Shown here: positions 7,635 through 14,205 of the stretch, piece by piece
Numbering within the stretch: position 1 is the first letter of the stretch
How the letters are laid out: each line of letters opens with the position of its first letter
Assembly (NCBI GenBank): GCA_902778925.1
Contig: CACYZN010000018.1
Coordinates: forward strand, 62,001 to 126,000
DNA length: 64,000 bases
Source: an uncultured Bacteroidota bacterium
GTDB taxonomy: Bacteria; Bacteroidota; Bacteroidia; Bacteroidales; P3
Direction of reading: 5' to 3'
Program-made: the position numbers and the translations under genes
The notes under the pieces: generated by a model
Seen by the model: the letters and a program-made list of their open reading frames with translations, nothing else
Databases searched by the model: none
What the model was told of the DNA's origin: nothing

Positions 7635-8954
7635 GTGGAACGCTCTGTATCGAGGCAGATTTTGTGTGAGCATCCCAAGTTCATACTTAATCCCAAGTTA
7701 CCTGAGCTATTGGGTAAATACCATCATTGTTATGTTAAAGGACATCACAGTTATTATCCTTATACCTTTAGGTATCTTTACCATTTGGATAGGTCAATTT
7801 TCCATGGTTATTTGCCACAAGTTACTCATAAGAACCAGGACGAATTTTATGTTTTGGATGAATCCACTGGTAAGACCTATCCAATTTATTTGGAAGTTGA
7901 GTGTGGTCATTGTGCCATCTGTAGAGATAAGAAGGCCATGCATTTTGTTGAGCGTTGCCGTCTGGAGTCCCAGAGCTATGATTGCATGCCTTGGTTTACC
8001 ACCTTAACTTATTCCAATAACTATCTCCCTGAAGATGGTGTTTCTGTCCGTGATTGCCAGTTGTTTTTGAAGCGTTTTCGTATTAATCTTATTCGTTCCG
8101 GATATAACAGGCCTATTCGTTATATGTTGGCTGCACAGTATGGTCCTAAGACCTTTAGGCCTCATTATCATGTTGTATTTTGGAATCTTCATCCTATGAA
8201 TAAGGTGCATTATTTGCAGATAAAGCAGCTCATCCAGGACAGCTGGCAGAATGGTGAGGTCAGAAGGACCCGTTTGGTCGACCCTACAGATTCCAAGTCT
8301 TTCTATTATACCATGCGCTATAATTATCATCCTGGTCCTACACCGGCTGATTGCAACGAGCCATTCATGCTTTCCTCTCGTGGCCATGGTGGTATTGGTG
8401 CTCATTTTCTGGATAGTATCAAAGGAGAGTTCAATAGGCTGCTCTCTCCGGAATTTAAATATAAGGATAGATTTACAGGTCAGTTACGCAAGTTGACTAT
8501 GACAAAGTATGTCTTAGATCGTCTTGTCCCCAGCTTTTGTAAGCTCTATCCTTCCAAGTTTCGTACAGCAGTGGTTGACTATTTCTATTGCTTTGATTAT
8601 GTTAAGAATGCATTTCCAAGTTTAACATTTTTATATGAAACAACCTATGAAAAAATCCAGAAATTTAAAAAGCACTTTTTCGTCGGCATGGTTGACCAAC
8701 ATGAGGGTTTCTTCTCGTGTGATCGGTTCAAGGATCCACATTCGCGCTTGTGCGAGTGTCAAACCATCATCGATCGATTTCTCCAGGTTAGAGATCTCTC
8801 TGATAGCTTCGCGGAAGCTTGTAAACAGTCACAAGAACGACGTGAACGCTTCCTCGATCGATTGTCAAAAGTACCGTCAAACGTCGATATTGGATTACGA
8901 CGATACAGAGCAGAGCAGCGACTCGCCAGAGCCGTCGCTGCCTCCGTCATTTAA
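7635..8954 (+). CDS. Microvirus replication initiator (VP4), body lacking its native start
   Basis: 439 aa from the first possible start (GTG 7635). It contains a Cys cluster CGHCAIC (about residues 90-96), WFTTLTYSNNYLPEDG, the HUH metal motif FRPHYHVVFW (His177, His179) and Tyr-rich FYYTMRYNY (about 223-231) with the likely nicking tyrosine. It nicks the double-stranded form to start rolling-circle replication. As integrated it has no ATG before residue 101 and a host-derived stop lies just before the core. Joined to the right provirus end through the core, it becomes a 458-aa frame with ATG and promoter. Its last third overlaps another open frame (8635-9060). Confidence 0.93.
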   Translation: MERSVSRQILCEHPKFILNPKLPELLGKYHHCYVKGHHSYYPYTFRYLYHLDRSIFHGYLPQVTHKNQDEFYVLDESTGKTYPIYLEVECGHCAICRDKKAMHFVERCRLESQSYDCMPWFTTLTYSNNYLPEDGVSVRDCQLFLKRFRINLIRSGYNRPIRYMLAAQYGPKTFRPHYHVVFWNLHPMNKVHYLQIKQLIQDSWQNGEVRRTRLVDPTDSKSFYYTMRYNYHPGPTPADCNEPFMLSSRGHGGIGAHFLDSIKGEFNRLLSPEFKYKDRFTGQLRKLTMTKYVLDRLVPSFCKLYPSKFRTAVVDYFYCFDYVKNAFPSLTFLYETTYEKIQKFKKHFFVGMVDQHEGFFSCDRFKDPHSRLCECQTIIDRFLQVRDLSDSFAEACKQSQERRERFLDRLSKVPSNVDIGLRRYRAEQRLARAVAASVI

Positions 8955-9060
8955 TCCTGGTACATTTCGTCCTGAGTGTGATGATTATCATGAAACTTCT
9001 ACTGGTTGTTTTTGTATTGATGAATTTACTGATTCTCTTATTGAGTGTCTTTGTACTTGA
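8635..9060 (+). CDS. Overlapping phage ORF across the rep 3' end
   Basis: 141 aa, ATG at 8635, in the +1 frame relative to rep. It overlaps rep for 320 bp and the next ORF for about 70 bp. The segment after the rep stop (8955-9060) uses T-ending codons almost throughout (ttt aat cct ggt style), as in the bona fide capsid gene, which argues that this frame is translated. The N-terminal half is basic and Ser-rich. The C-terminal half is acidic and Pro-rich, then Cys/Asp-rich (GCFCIDEFTDSLIECLCT). There is no recognised family. Overprinting is common in microviruses, but I cannot exclude a chance frame in the overlapped part. Confidence 0.45.
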   Translation: MKQPMKKSRNLKSTFSSAWLTNMRVSSRVIGSRIHIRACASVKPSSIDFSRLEISLIASRKLVNSHKNDVNASSIDCQKYRQTSILDYDDTEQSSDSPEPSLPPSFNPGTFRPECDDYHETSTGCFCIDEFTDSLIECLCT

Positions 9061-9262
9061 TATGATATTATGTAATTTTTGTGTTTATTTTGACAAGAAG
9101 GCTAGGTTATGTAATCATTTGTTTCTTGAAAAGTCCCAGCTTCGTATTCCTACCAAGATAAAGGATGTGAGGTGTACGGCTTTTCGCCAGCCGGAGTTCT
9201 ATAGGGATGTCCGGCTTTCACTGTTAAATAATCAGTTTTTTTCCTATAATTTAAAAAATTAA
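8990..9262 (+). CDS. Small phage membrane protein
   Basis: 90 aa from the ATG at 8990 (an in-frame ATG at 8981 adds MII). The first 28 residues are one hydrophobic helix (KLLLVVFVLMNLLILLLSVF) followed by NFCVYFDKKARLCNHLF and a soluble tail. It lies between rep and VP1 and ends 5 bp before the VP1 ATG. It overlaps the 8635-9060 frame in a third reading frame. A single-helix protein here could act in lysis or envelope association, but there is no homology evidence for either. Confidence 0.6.
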   Translation: MKLLLVVFVLMNLLILLLSVFVLDMILCNFCVYFDKKARLCNHLFLEKSQLRIPTKIKDVRCTAFRQPEFYRDVRLSLLNNQFFSYNLKN

Positions 9263-9267
9263 TAGTT

Positions 9268-11481
9268 ATGGCTAGAAATCCTTTTATTAATCATAAGAAT
9301 GCTACGCCCAAGCTGAAGCGTAACTCTTATGACATGTCGTTCCAGAACAACCTTTCCCTCAAGGTTGGTTATGAGTACCCCATTTTGGTTAAGGAAGCAT
9401 TACCTGGTGACAGCTTCCGTGTAAAGATGGGTGCTTTCCTTCGTGCGTTTCCTACTGCTTATCCTGTTCAGACCCCTATTAGGATGAGCTTCTATCTCTT
9501 CCAGGTCTATAATCGTACTCTGCATGATCAGTGGCAGGATTTCATTTATGAGAATGACTCTGAAGTTGTGCCACCATATCTTGATGGCCGTATACTGAAA
9601 GAGGAAGCTAAGGTTGGTAGCTTGTATGACTTTATGGGTGTTCCTGTGAATTATTTTTCCAATAGTAAAGTTTCTGCTACTCCTCTTGTAGACAGTTTTT
9701 TTGTTTCTAATTTTAATTATACTTATGATTCTGCTTTGTCAGATCTTAATACTGGTCATGTTTCAATTGAAGGTCGTATAGATACTTTAACTACACCAGG
9801 ACGTGCTTCTTTTGTCAGTTCTTCTAGTTTTTCTCGTGTCGTTTGTGTTTTTCCTAATGCTAGTCAGTTTTTAAAATCTTATCAGTTGGCTACCATCAGT
9901 GACATTGTTTTTAATTATTCTGCTACTTCTTCCGGCCGCCTTCCTGTTGGTGTTTGTGGTTGTGGTCTTATGCAGTTTGTTTCCATTCCATCAGTTTCTT
10001 ATGAGGCTTATAGTTTGGTTTGGATGGATTCTGATTATCAGATTATCAATTCTCAAACGGGTGGTTCTATGACTGTGTCTATGAGTATGCGTAAATGTCT
10101 CGATGAGCTGGCTTCTCGAGGTGATTCTCCTGTTGAATCTTCTGATCCTGATCAGACTATTTTGTATTTTCCTGTTTTATGTTTGGTTATTTCTTCTGGT
10201 TCATCGTCTGGTGCAGATTCTCCTTACATTACTTGTAGTTTTAATTTTGATTTTTCTGAAGGTGTTAGTCTTTCTGATAGTGTAGTTCGTAATCCTTTTT
10301 TGGGTACTGAAGGCGGTGTTCGTCTTTCGGCTTTGCCCTTCAGAGGCTATGAAGGTATCCACAATGCCTTTTTCCGGGACAATCTTAACGATCCTTGGTT
10401 TATTGATGGTAAGCCTCAGTATAATAATTTTATTACTACTCATGCATCCGGTGAGGATCATACTCGTTATCATCTTTTCCAACATAATTGGGAAAAAGAC
10501 TTTTTGACTTCTGCCTACCCGAGTCCTCAGCAAGGTCTTGCTCCTTTGGTTGGTATTACTCAACGTGGTAATATGCTTTTTGAAAGAGAGGATGGTTCTG
10601 TTCATGAAGTCGAGTCTGTTCTTGATGAGAATGGAGAGCTTCAGAGTTTCAAGATGGATGATGAGCTCTTGGCTAATCGTGACCAGCTGAAGGCTGCCAT
10701 GGATTTGGTTACTTCCGGTATTGCCATTAATGATCTTCGCCAGGTTGGTGCTTTCCAGCGTTGGAAAGAGGCCAATATTCGTCGTGGTTACCGGTATAGA
10801 GAGCAGCTTCTTGCTCATACTGGTGTCCATGCTGACTATGATGAGCTCGACATGCCTATTTTTGTTGGAGGTTATTCCAGGATCGTCAATACTTCCCAGA
10901 TTAACAACCAGGCTACTGGTGGTGACAAGCCTCTTGGTGCATTTGCCGGTCAGCTCAGTTTCTTTAATCAGATGGACCGTTCCCTGAGTTGTTTCTTCAA
11001 AGAGCATGGATTCCTTATGGGTATTCTTGTTATTACTCCTGTTCCGGCTTATTCCCAGCTTTTGCCTAAGTATTTCTTGAAAGATACTCCTCTGGATTAT
11101 TTCTCTCCGGAGTTTGCTCATCTTGGTATGCAGCCTATTACTTACAAAGAAGTCTGTCCTCTCCAGGCATACAACGATCCTGATCATCGTTACTCACTCA
11201 ATGATACTTTTGGTTATCAGCGTCCCTGGTATGATCTTATTGCTTCTGTTGACGAGGTTCATGGCCAGATGCGCACTTCCATGCGCGACTTTATCATGAA
11301 TCGTACCTTTGATGGTGTTCCTGTCCTGAATGGTGACTTCCTCCATATCGATCCTCGTCAGGTTAACCAGGTGTTTACTGTCACTGATCCCTCGGAGGAT
11401 ACTTTCTTTGGCCAGGTTGTTTTCGATATTCAGAAGAAGTGCCAGGTTCCTCGTTCTGGTATACCTATGTTGAATGCTTAA
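9268..11481 (+). CDS. Microvirus major capsid protein VP1
   Basis: 737 aa. The N-terminus MARNPFINHKNATPKLKRNS and the following LPGDSFRVKMGAFLRAFPTA and PIRMSFYLFQVYNRTL correspond to the start of the Alpavirinae capsid fold. ALPFRGYEGIHNAFFRDNLN and the C-terminal QRPWYDLIASVDEVHGQMR continue it. It forms the icosahedral shell. It is longer than many microvirus capsid proteins; residues about 130-355 (DNA 9655-10330) form a Ser/Thr/Phe-rich block with a much more T-rich sequence than the flanks, probably a surface-exposed insertion. The start is set by 'aatagttATG', similar to the next gene's context. Confidence 0.95.
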   Translation: MARNPFINHKNATPKLKRNSYDMSFQNNLSLKVGYEYPILVKEALPGDSFRVKMGAFLRAFPTAYPVQTPIRMSFYLFQVYNRTLHDQWQDFIYENDSEVVPPYLDGRILKEEAKVGSLYDFMGVPVNYFSNSKVSATPLVDSFFVSNFNYTYDSALSDLNTGHVSIEGRIDTLTTPGRASFVSSSSFSRVVCVFPNASQFLKSYQLATISDIVFNYSATSSGRLPVGVCGCGLMQFVSIPSVSYEAYSLVWMDSDYQIINSQTGGSMTVSMSMRKCLDELASRGDSPVESSDPDQTILYFPVLCLVISSGSSSGADSPYITCSFNFDFSEGVSLSDSVVRNPFLGTEGGVRLSALPFRGYEGIHNAFFRDNLNDPWFIDGKPQYNNFITTHASGEDHTRYHLFQHNWEKDFLTSAYPSPQQGLAPLVGITQRGNMLFEREDGSVHEVESVLDENGELQSFKMDDELLANRDQLKAAMDLVTSGIAINDLRQVGAFQRWKEANIRRGYRYREQLLAHTGVHADYDELDMPIFVGGYSRIVNTSQINNQATGGDKPLGAFAGQLSFFNQMDRSLSCFFKEHGFLMGILVITPVPAYSQLLPKYFLKDTPLDYFSPEFAHLGMQPITYKEVCPLQAYNDPDHRYSLNDTFGYQRPWYDLIASVDEVHGQMRTSMRDFIMNRTFDGVPVLNGDFLHIDPRQVNQVFTVTDPSEDTFFGQVVFDIQKKCQVPRSGIPMLNA

Positions 11482-11491
11482 TTTTGAAGTT

Positions 11492-11776
11492 ATGAGACGT
11501 TTAGCAAAATGTGGTATTCTCGATGTACCGGTCCAGAATAATTTGGCTGTTACTCCCAGTGAGATGTGGAAGTTGCAGCAGCAAGGTTTGCCTATCTCTG
11601 CCCAGGCTTCCGGTCTTGCCTATGATGATGGTAATTATGGTGTCTCCTGGGACGTTCCTTTTGAGCATCGTCGAGGTGTCGATATTGCCCAGGCATTTGA
11701 GTATGAGCAGCACCTTCAGAAAGGTATTGAGAAGCTTCTTCCTCACTTGAATCAGAAACCTTCAGACAGTCAGTAG
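11492..11776 (+). CDS. Conserved small microvirus protein, possible internal scaffold (VP3-like)
   Basis: 94 aa from the ATG at 11492, 10 bp after the VP1 stop ('gaagttATG' context); an earlier in-frame ATG at 11474 overlaps VP1. The sequence contains VTPSEMWKLQQQGLPISAQ and VPFEHRRGVDIAQAFEYEQH, a layout I associate with the small ORF next to VP1 and VP2 in Bacteroidota microviruses. Position and size suit a scaffolding or internal protein, but no motif proves it. It ends 1 bp before the VP2 ATG. Confidence 0.75.
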   Translation: MRRLAKCGILDVPVQNNLAVTPSEMWKLQQQGLPISAQASGLAYDDGNYGVSWDVPFEHRRGVDIAQAFEYEQHLQKGIEKLLPHLNQKPSDSQ

Positions 11777-11777
11777 T

Positions 11778-12761
11778 ATGGGTGGTATTTTAGATTTTGT
11801 AGCGCAGAACGGCACTCCAATTGCGGGTGCCGCTTCTGCCATTGGTAATGTTGTTAGCCAGTGGATGGCTAATGATGCCAATTATAAGATAATGAAAGAG
11901 CAGAATCAGTTTGCTCATGATGAAGCAGCTCTCCAGAGGCAAGCAGCTCTCGAGCAGTGGATGAGAGAGACCAGTTATAACACCCCTGAGAACCAGGTAC
12001 GCCGTCTTAGGGATGCCGGTCTTAACCCTGCCCTTGCCATGGGTGGTAATGTTTCCAATGTTGCTGCCGGTTCACCAGGTCTTGCTGAAGCGCAGCCGGC
12101 ATCCTCTGCCCGGATGGTTGCACCTCAGGTCGACCCGTTGACTGCTGCACAGATTGCCAAAACTAATGCTGAGACTGAAGCTATTGAGCATAATACTACT
12201 CGTGCTGATGAGAAGCAACCTTTTGAGGTCGAACAGCTTCGTTCTACTGTAGACCAGACTCGTAAGACTGTTGATTTGATGTCTATGCAGGAGCAGATTT
12301 ATTCTCTTGATTATTTGTCTAAGGCTTTGTCATATCAGTTCCAGAATGCTACTTTTAATGATAGTGTTCGTAAATTTTCTGAGGAAGTTCGTTCTACTAA
12401 GCTTGGTGCCGATTTTCAGGAATTTCAGCTTAGACGTGCTCTGAAACTTTTGCCTTTTGAGATTGCTGGTTATGATTTGTCTAATAAGAAACTTCAGTCT
12501 GGTATTGCTTTAGATTGGCAAGAGTATTCTAAAGTTAAGGAAATGCTTCCAAAGATTTTGCGAGAGTATGATGATCGTCATGATGTTTCCGAGAAAGATA
12601 AGTCTATTAAGGAGATTGAGTATTGGATAAAGTATGCTGATAATCCTCGAGCTGTTGATCATGGTTTGCGTGGATTTGATTATGGTGATTTTGATTTGTG
12701 GCTGTTCCGTTGTCTTCATCGTATTGGTACATTAACGAAATCTATTTCTCCATTTGAGTAG
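11778..12761 (+). CDS. Microvirus DNA pilot/minor capsid protein VP2
   Basis: 327 aa. The N-terminus is a Gly/Ala-rich hydrophobic segment (PIAGAASAIGNVVSQWM), then a long helix and the diagnostic QVRRLRDAGLNPALAMG (about residues 74-90), found in VP2 of Gokushovirinae and Alpavirinae. An Ala/Pro-rich linker and helical C-terminal part follow. The pilot protein is thought to form a tube delivering ssDNA through the envelope. It starts 1 bp after the previous stop. Confidence 0.93.
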   Translation: MGGILDFVAQNGTPIAGAASAIGNVVSQWMANDANYKIMKEQNQFAHDEAALQRQAALEQWMRETSYNTPENQVRRLRDAGLNPALAMGGNVSNVAAGSPGLAEAQPASSARMVAPQVDPLTAAQIAKTNAETEAIEHNTTRADEKQPFEVEQLRSTVDQTRKTVDLMSMQEQIYSLDYLSKALSYQFQNATFNDSVRKFSEEVRSTKLGADFQEFQLRRALKLLPFEIAGYDLSNKKLQSGIALDWQEYSKVKEMLPKILREYDDRHDVSEKDKSIKEIEYWIKYADNPRAVDHGLRGFDYGDFDLWLFRCLHRIGTLTKSISPFE

Positions 12762-12767
12762 ATTTTG

Positions 12768-12775
12768 TATTTTTG
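12768..12775 (+). promoter_or_regulatory. Promoter-like TATTTTTG in provirus
   Basis: TATTTTTG fits the TAnnTTTG box and ends 4 bp before the ATG at 12780. A start at about 12781 would make that ATG leaderless or would serve the structured noncoding region downstream. It could also be chance in AT-rich DNA. Confidence 0.3.
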
Positions 12776-12779
12776 CATT

Positions 12780-12884
12780 ATGGATTTAATTACTTGGTTT
12801 ATTGCTATTGTATTGGTAATCATCATTTTAGTGCCGTTTTATAAATTGATTTCAGCACTAATAGATTGGTTAAAAAGGCATTAA
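12780..12884 (+). CDS. 34-aa single-helix phage peptide
   Basis: ATG 12780 to TAA 12884 encodes MDLITWFIAIVLVIIILVPF, then KLISALIDWLKRH: one transmembrane helix with a basic tail. It sits between VP2 and the noncoding region. Size and topology are like phage holin or lysis peptides. No family is recognised, and coding status rests on the hydrophobic pattern and position only. Confidence 0.45.
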   Translation: MDLITWFIAIVLVIIILVPFYKLISALIDWLKRH

Positions 12885-13343
12885 TCTAGTTAGCACAAGT
12901 CCAGGACTTGTGGAGCCGAGAAGGCGAAGGAATGGAGGCGCATCGTGGGCCTCCATTTTTTATAAGGCTTGCGTCAATATATAGCAACTGACACAATTTT
13001 TACTTTCCAGTTTTTGTGCATGTTGCGAATGACTTTGAGACTTGTCTCTCTGTAGACTCATCTGCGATCAGCACATTCTGTATATCCCTACAATGCGCGC
13101 GCGCGTGCTACACGTGTGCGTGCAATATCTGGCTACCGCCCCCCTAAAAGCCTAAAGCTTATAGTCTATAAAAACTTACATCTTCAATGTGTTTTTCTTC
13201 TCCATTACGGCCTCAAGGCCGTAGCTCCAGCCCCATGGACGAAGTCTTTCTCATGGACTGACGGCCCAAAAGTCTAATAGAACCAATCAAAGAAAAAAAA
13301 TACCGCTAAATGCGATTTTTTTTTCAGAATAAAAAAAAAAGTC
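12885..13343. other. Provirus noncoding region with several hairpins
   Basis: About 460 bp without a credible gene. Hairpins: cacaagt/acttgtg (12894-12912), a terminator (12932-12963), an alternating CG stem cgcgcgtg/cacgtgtg with G-T pairs (13095-13121) and tacggcc/ggccgta (13206-13223). Homopurine and homopyrimidine A/T runs lead into the rep promoter. In ssDNA phages such a region normally carries the replication origin and packaging signals. I cannot point to the nick site. Confidence 0.6.
12932..12963 (+). terminator. Phage late terminator
   Basis: An 8-bp stem atggaggc/gcctccat (12932-12939, 12949-12956) is followed by a T run, downstream of VP2 and the 34-aa ORF. Confidence 0.75.
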
Positions 13344-13351
13344 TATATTTG
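13344..13351 (+). promoter_or_regulatory. rep promoter at the right end of the provirus
   Basis: TATATTTG followed by CAG is a perfect Bacteroidota -7 box, preceded by A and T tracts. The start would be about 15-20 bp before the ATG at 13376. In the integrated state it reads out of the provirus into a 24-aa frame; in the circle it faces the whole rep gene. Confidence 0.75.
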
Positions 13352-13375
13352 CAGTGTGGTAAAGCATTATTGATT

Positions 13376-13450
13376 ATGAGTAACGTGTTAGTCGATAATT
13401 CATTACATAACCCCGATATTAGACTAACAAGGTGGGCGCCAGGGAGATAG
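13376..13450 (+). pseudogene. Detached 5' end of the phage rep gene
   Basis: ATG 13376 encodes MSNVLVDNSLHNPDI up to the last base of the 16-bp core, then host sequence adds nine codons and a TAG at 13448-13450. The codon phase at the core end (ATT, 13418-13420) equals that at attL (ATT, 7620-7622), where the frame continues GCA CCG GAA ACG GTG into the rep body. Excision by recombination in the core therefore rebuilds an uninterrupted rep gene of 458 codons. In the lysogen this piece makes at most a 24-aa peptide. Confidence 0.9.
13405..13420. repeat. attR core, 16-bp direct repeat with attL
   Basis: acataaccccgatatt is identical to 7607-7622. The left side (tcattacataa) is phage and the right side (agactaacaagg) is host. 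The reconstructed empty site would read acttaacataa-ccccga-tattagactaa. Confidence 0.85.
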
Positions 13451-13477
13451 GCTTGATCGGGGGTCTGACGGGATAAT

Positions 13478-14203
13478 TTACAGTGGGTAAATTCTGGCGG
13501 AGACGCTTATGCCACGAGGGTTGGTTATTTCGTAGCAGAACGTATCGGCGTCGATTGCCTGCAGGATGTCGAGCTGTTCGCCAAGACGTGATTCATGCTG
13601 GTAGCCGATGTCAAGTACGAACGGCTTGTCGCTCTTGAAGCCGACGGCGTTAAGACAGTCGAATATCAGCTTGATGTACTCCGAGTTATTCATGTGCTGC
13701 GTGTGGTCGAGCATGGCGTAGCTTACTGTGCGCTGGGCCACATGTTGCATAGATTCGGGAGCCGGCATCTTCAGTTTCGGGAGCGACTCGAACTGGGTGG
13801 CGCATTCGGCGTGGTTCTCATAGTTTGCTATGATGTCGTTGAGCCTCAGCACACGACGTGTGGTCATGTCGATCATGGGCCAGGCCGAAGTGCCGGTGAG
13901 CAGCACTTCGCCGTCGGCATTGGTCACGCGGTAGTCGCGATAGGCAATCAGGCCGTTGTTGTTGCGCGACCAGGTGTCGAGGCTTATTATCTCGAATGCG
14001 TTGGGCAGACGATAGATATTGTATAGCGCCCGAGTGATGACCCAGGCGCGGTTCTGCTGCACCAAGGTCTTGAAGCCTATGCCAGTGGCATTGCCGTGGT
14101 ATTCAGTCACCTCCTGACAGAGGCGGACGGCGGCCCATGTGTGCAGGCGGTCGTCTACGTCGCACATATAGGACGGCGTGTCGATGGTCATGTTGTAAAT
14201 CAT
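13478..14203 (-). CDS. Acyl-ACP thioesterase
   Basis: 241 aa. It hydrolyses acyl-ACP to end fatty-acid elongation. It is a double hot-dog protein of the bacterial FatA/FatB-like family: first domain with CDVDDRLHTWAAVRLCQEV and RAWVITRALYNIYRLP, second with YAMLDHTQHMNNSEYIKLIFDCL, which includes the Asn/His region used for catalysis. The start is the ATG at 14203, 2 bp after the argS stop (an in-frame ATG at 14191 is possible); a longer upstream frame runs inside argS and is not homologous. Translation is probably coupled to argS. Confidence 0.9.
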   Translation of the reverse strand: MIYNMTIDTPSYMCDVDDRLHTWAAVRLCQEVTEYHGNATGIGFKTLVQQNRAWVITRALYNIYRLPNAFEIISLDTWSRNNNGLIAYRDYRVTNADGEVLLTGTSAWPMIDMTTRRVLRLNDIIANYENHAECATQFESLPKLKMPAPESMQHVAQRTVSYAMLDHTQHMNNSEYIKLIFDCLNAVGFKSDKPFVLDIGYQHESRLGEQLDILQAIDADTFCYEITNPRGISVSARIYPL

Positions 14204-14205
14204 AG

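Larger units (their letters stand above)
7607..13420 (+). mobile_element. Integrated Microviridae provirus (Alpavirinae-like)
   Basis: About 5.8 kb (7607-13404 would be the excised circle). It carries a rolling-circle replication initiator, major capsid protein VP1, a small conserved protein, DNA pilot protein VP2 and a roughly 0.5-kb structured noncoding region, all on the plus strand. Base composition and codon use (T-ending codons) contrast sharply with the GC-rich host. It is bounded by 16-bp direct repeats and has no integrase gene, so it must use a host recombinase; temperate Bacteroidota microviruses are reported to use XerCD at dif. All structural genes are open, so it looks inducible. 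Its insertion point lies inside the rep gene (see 13376-13450). Confidence 0.95.

Noticed and set aside
10201-11187. 328-codon minus-strand frame inside the phage capsid gene
   Set aside because: Microvirus genes lie on one strand; the frame is a by-product of T-ending codons in VP1.
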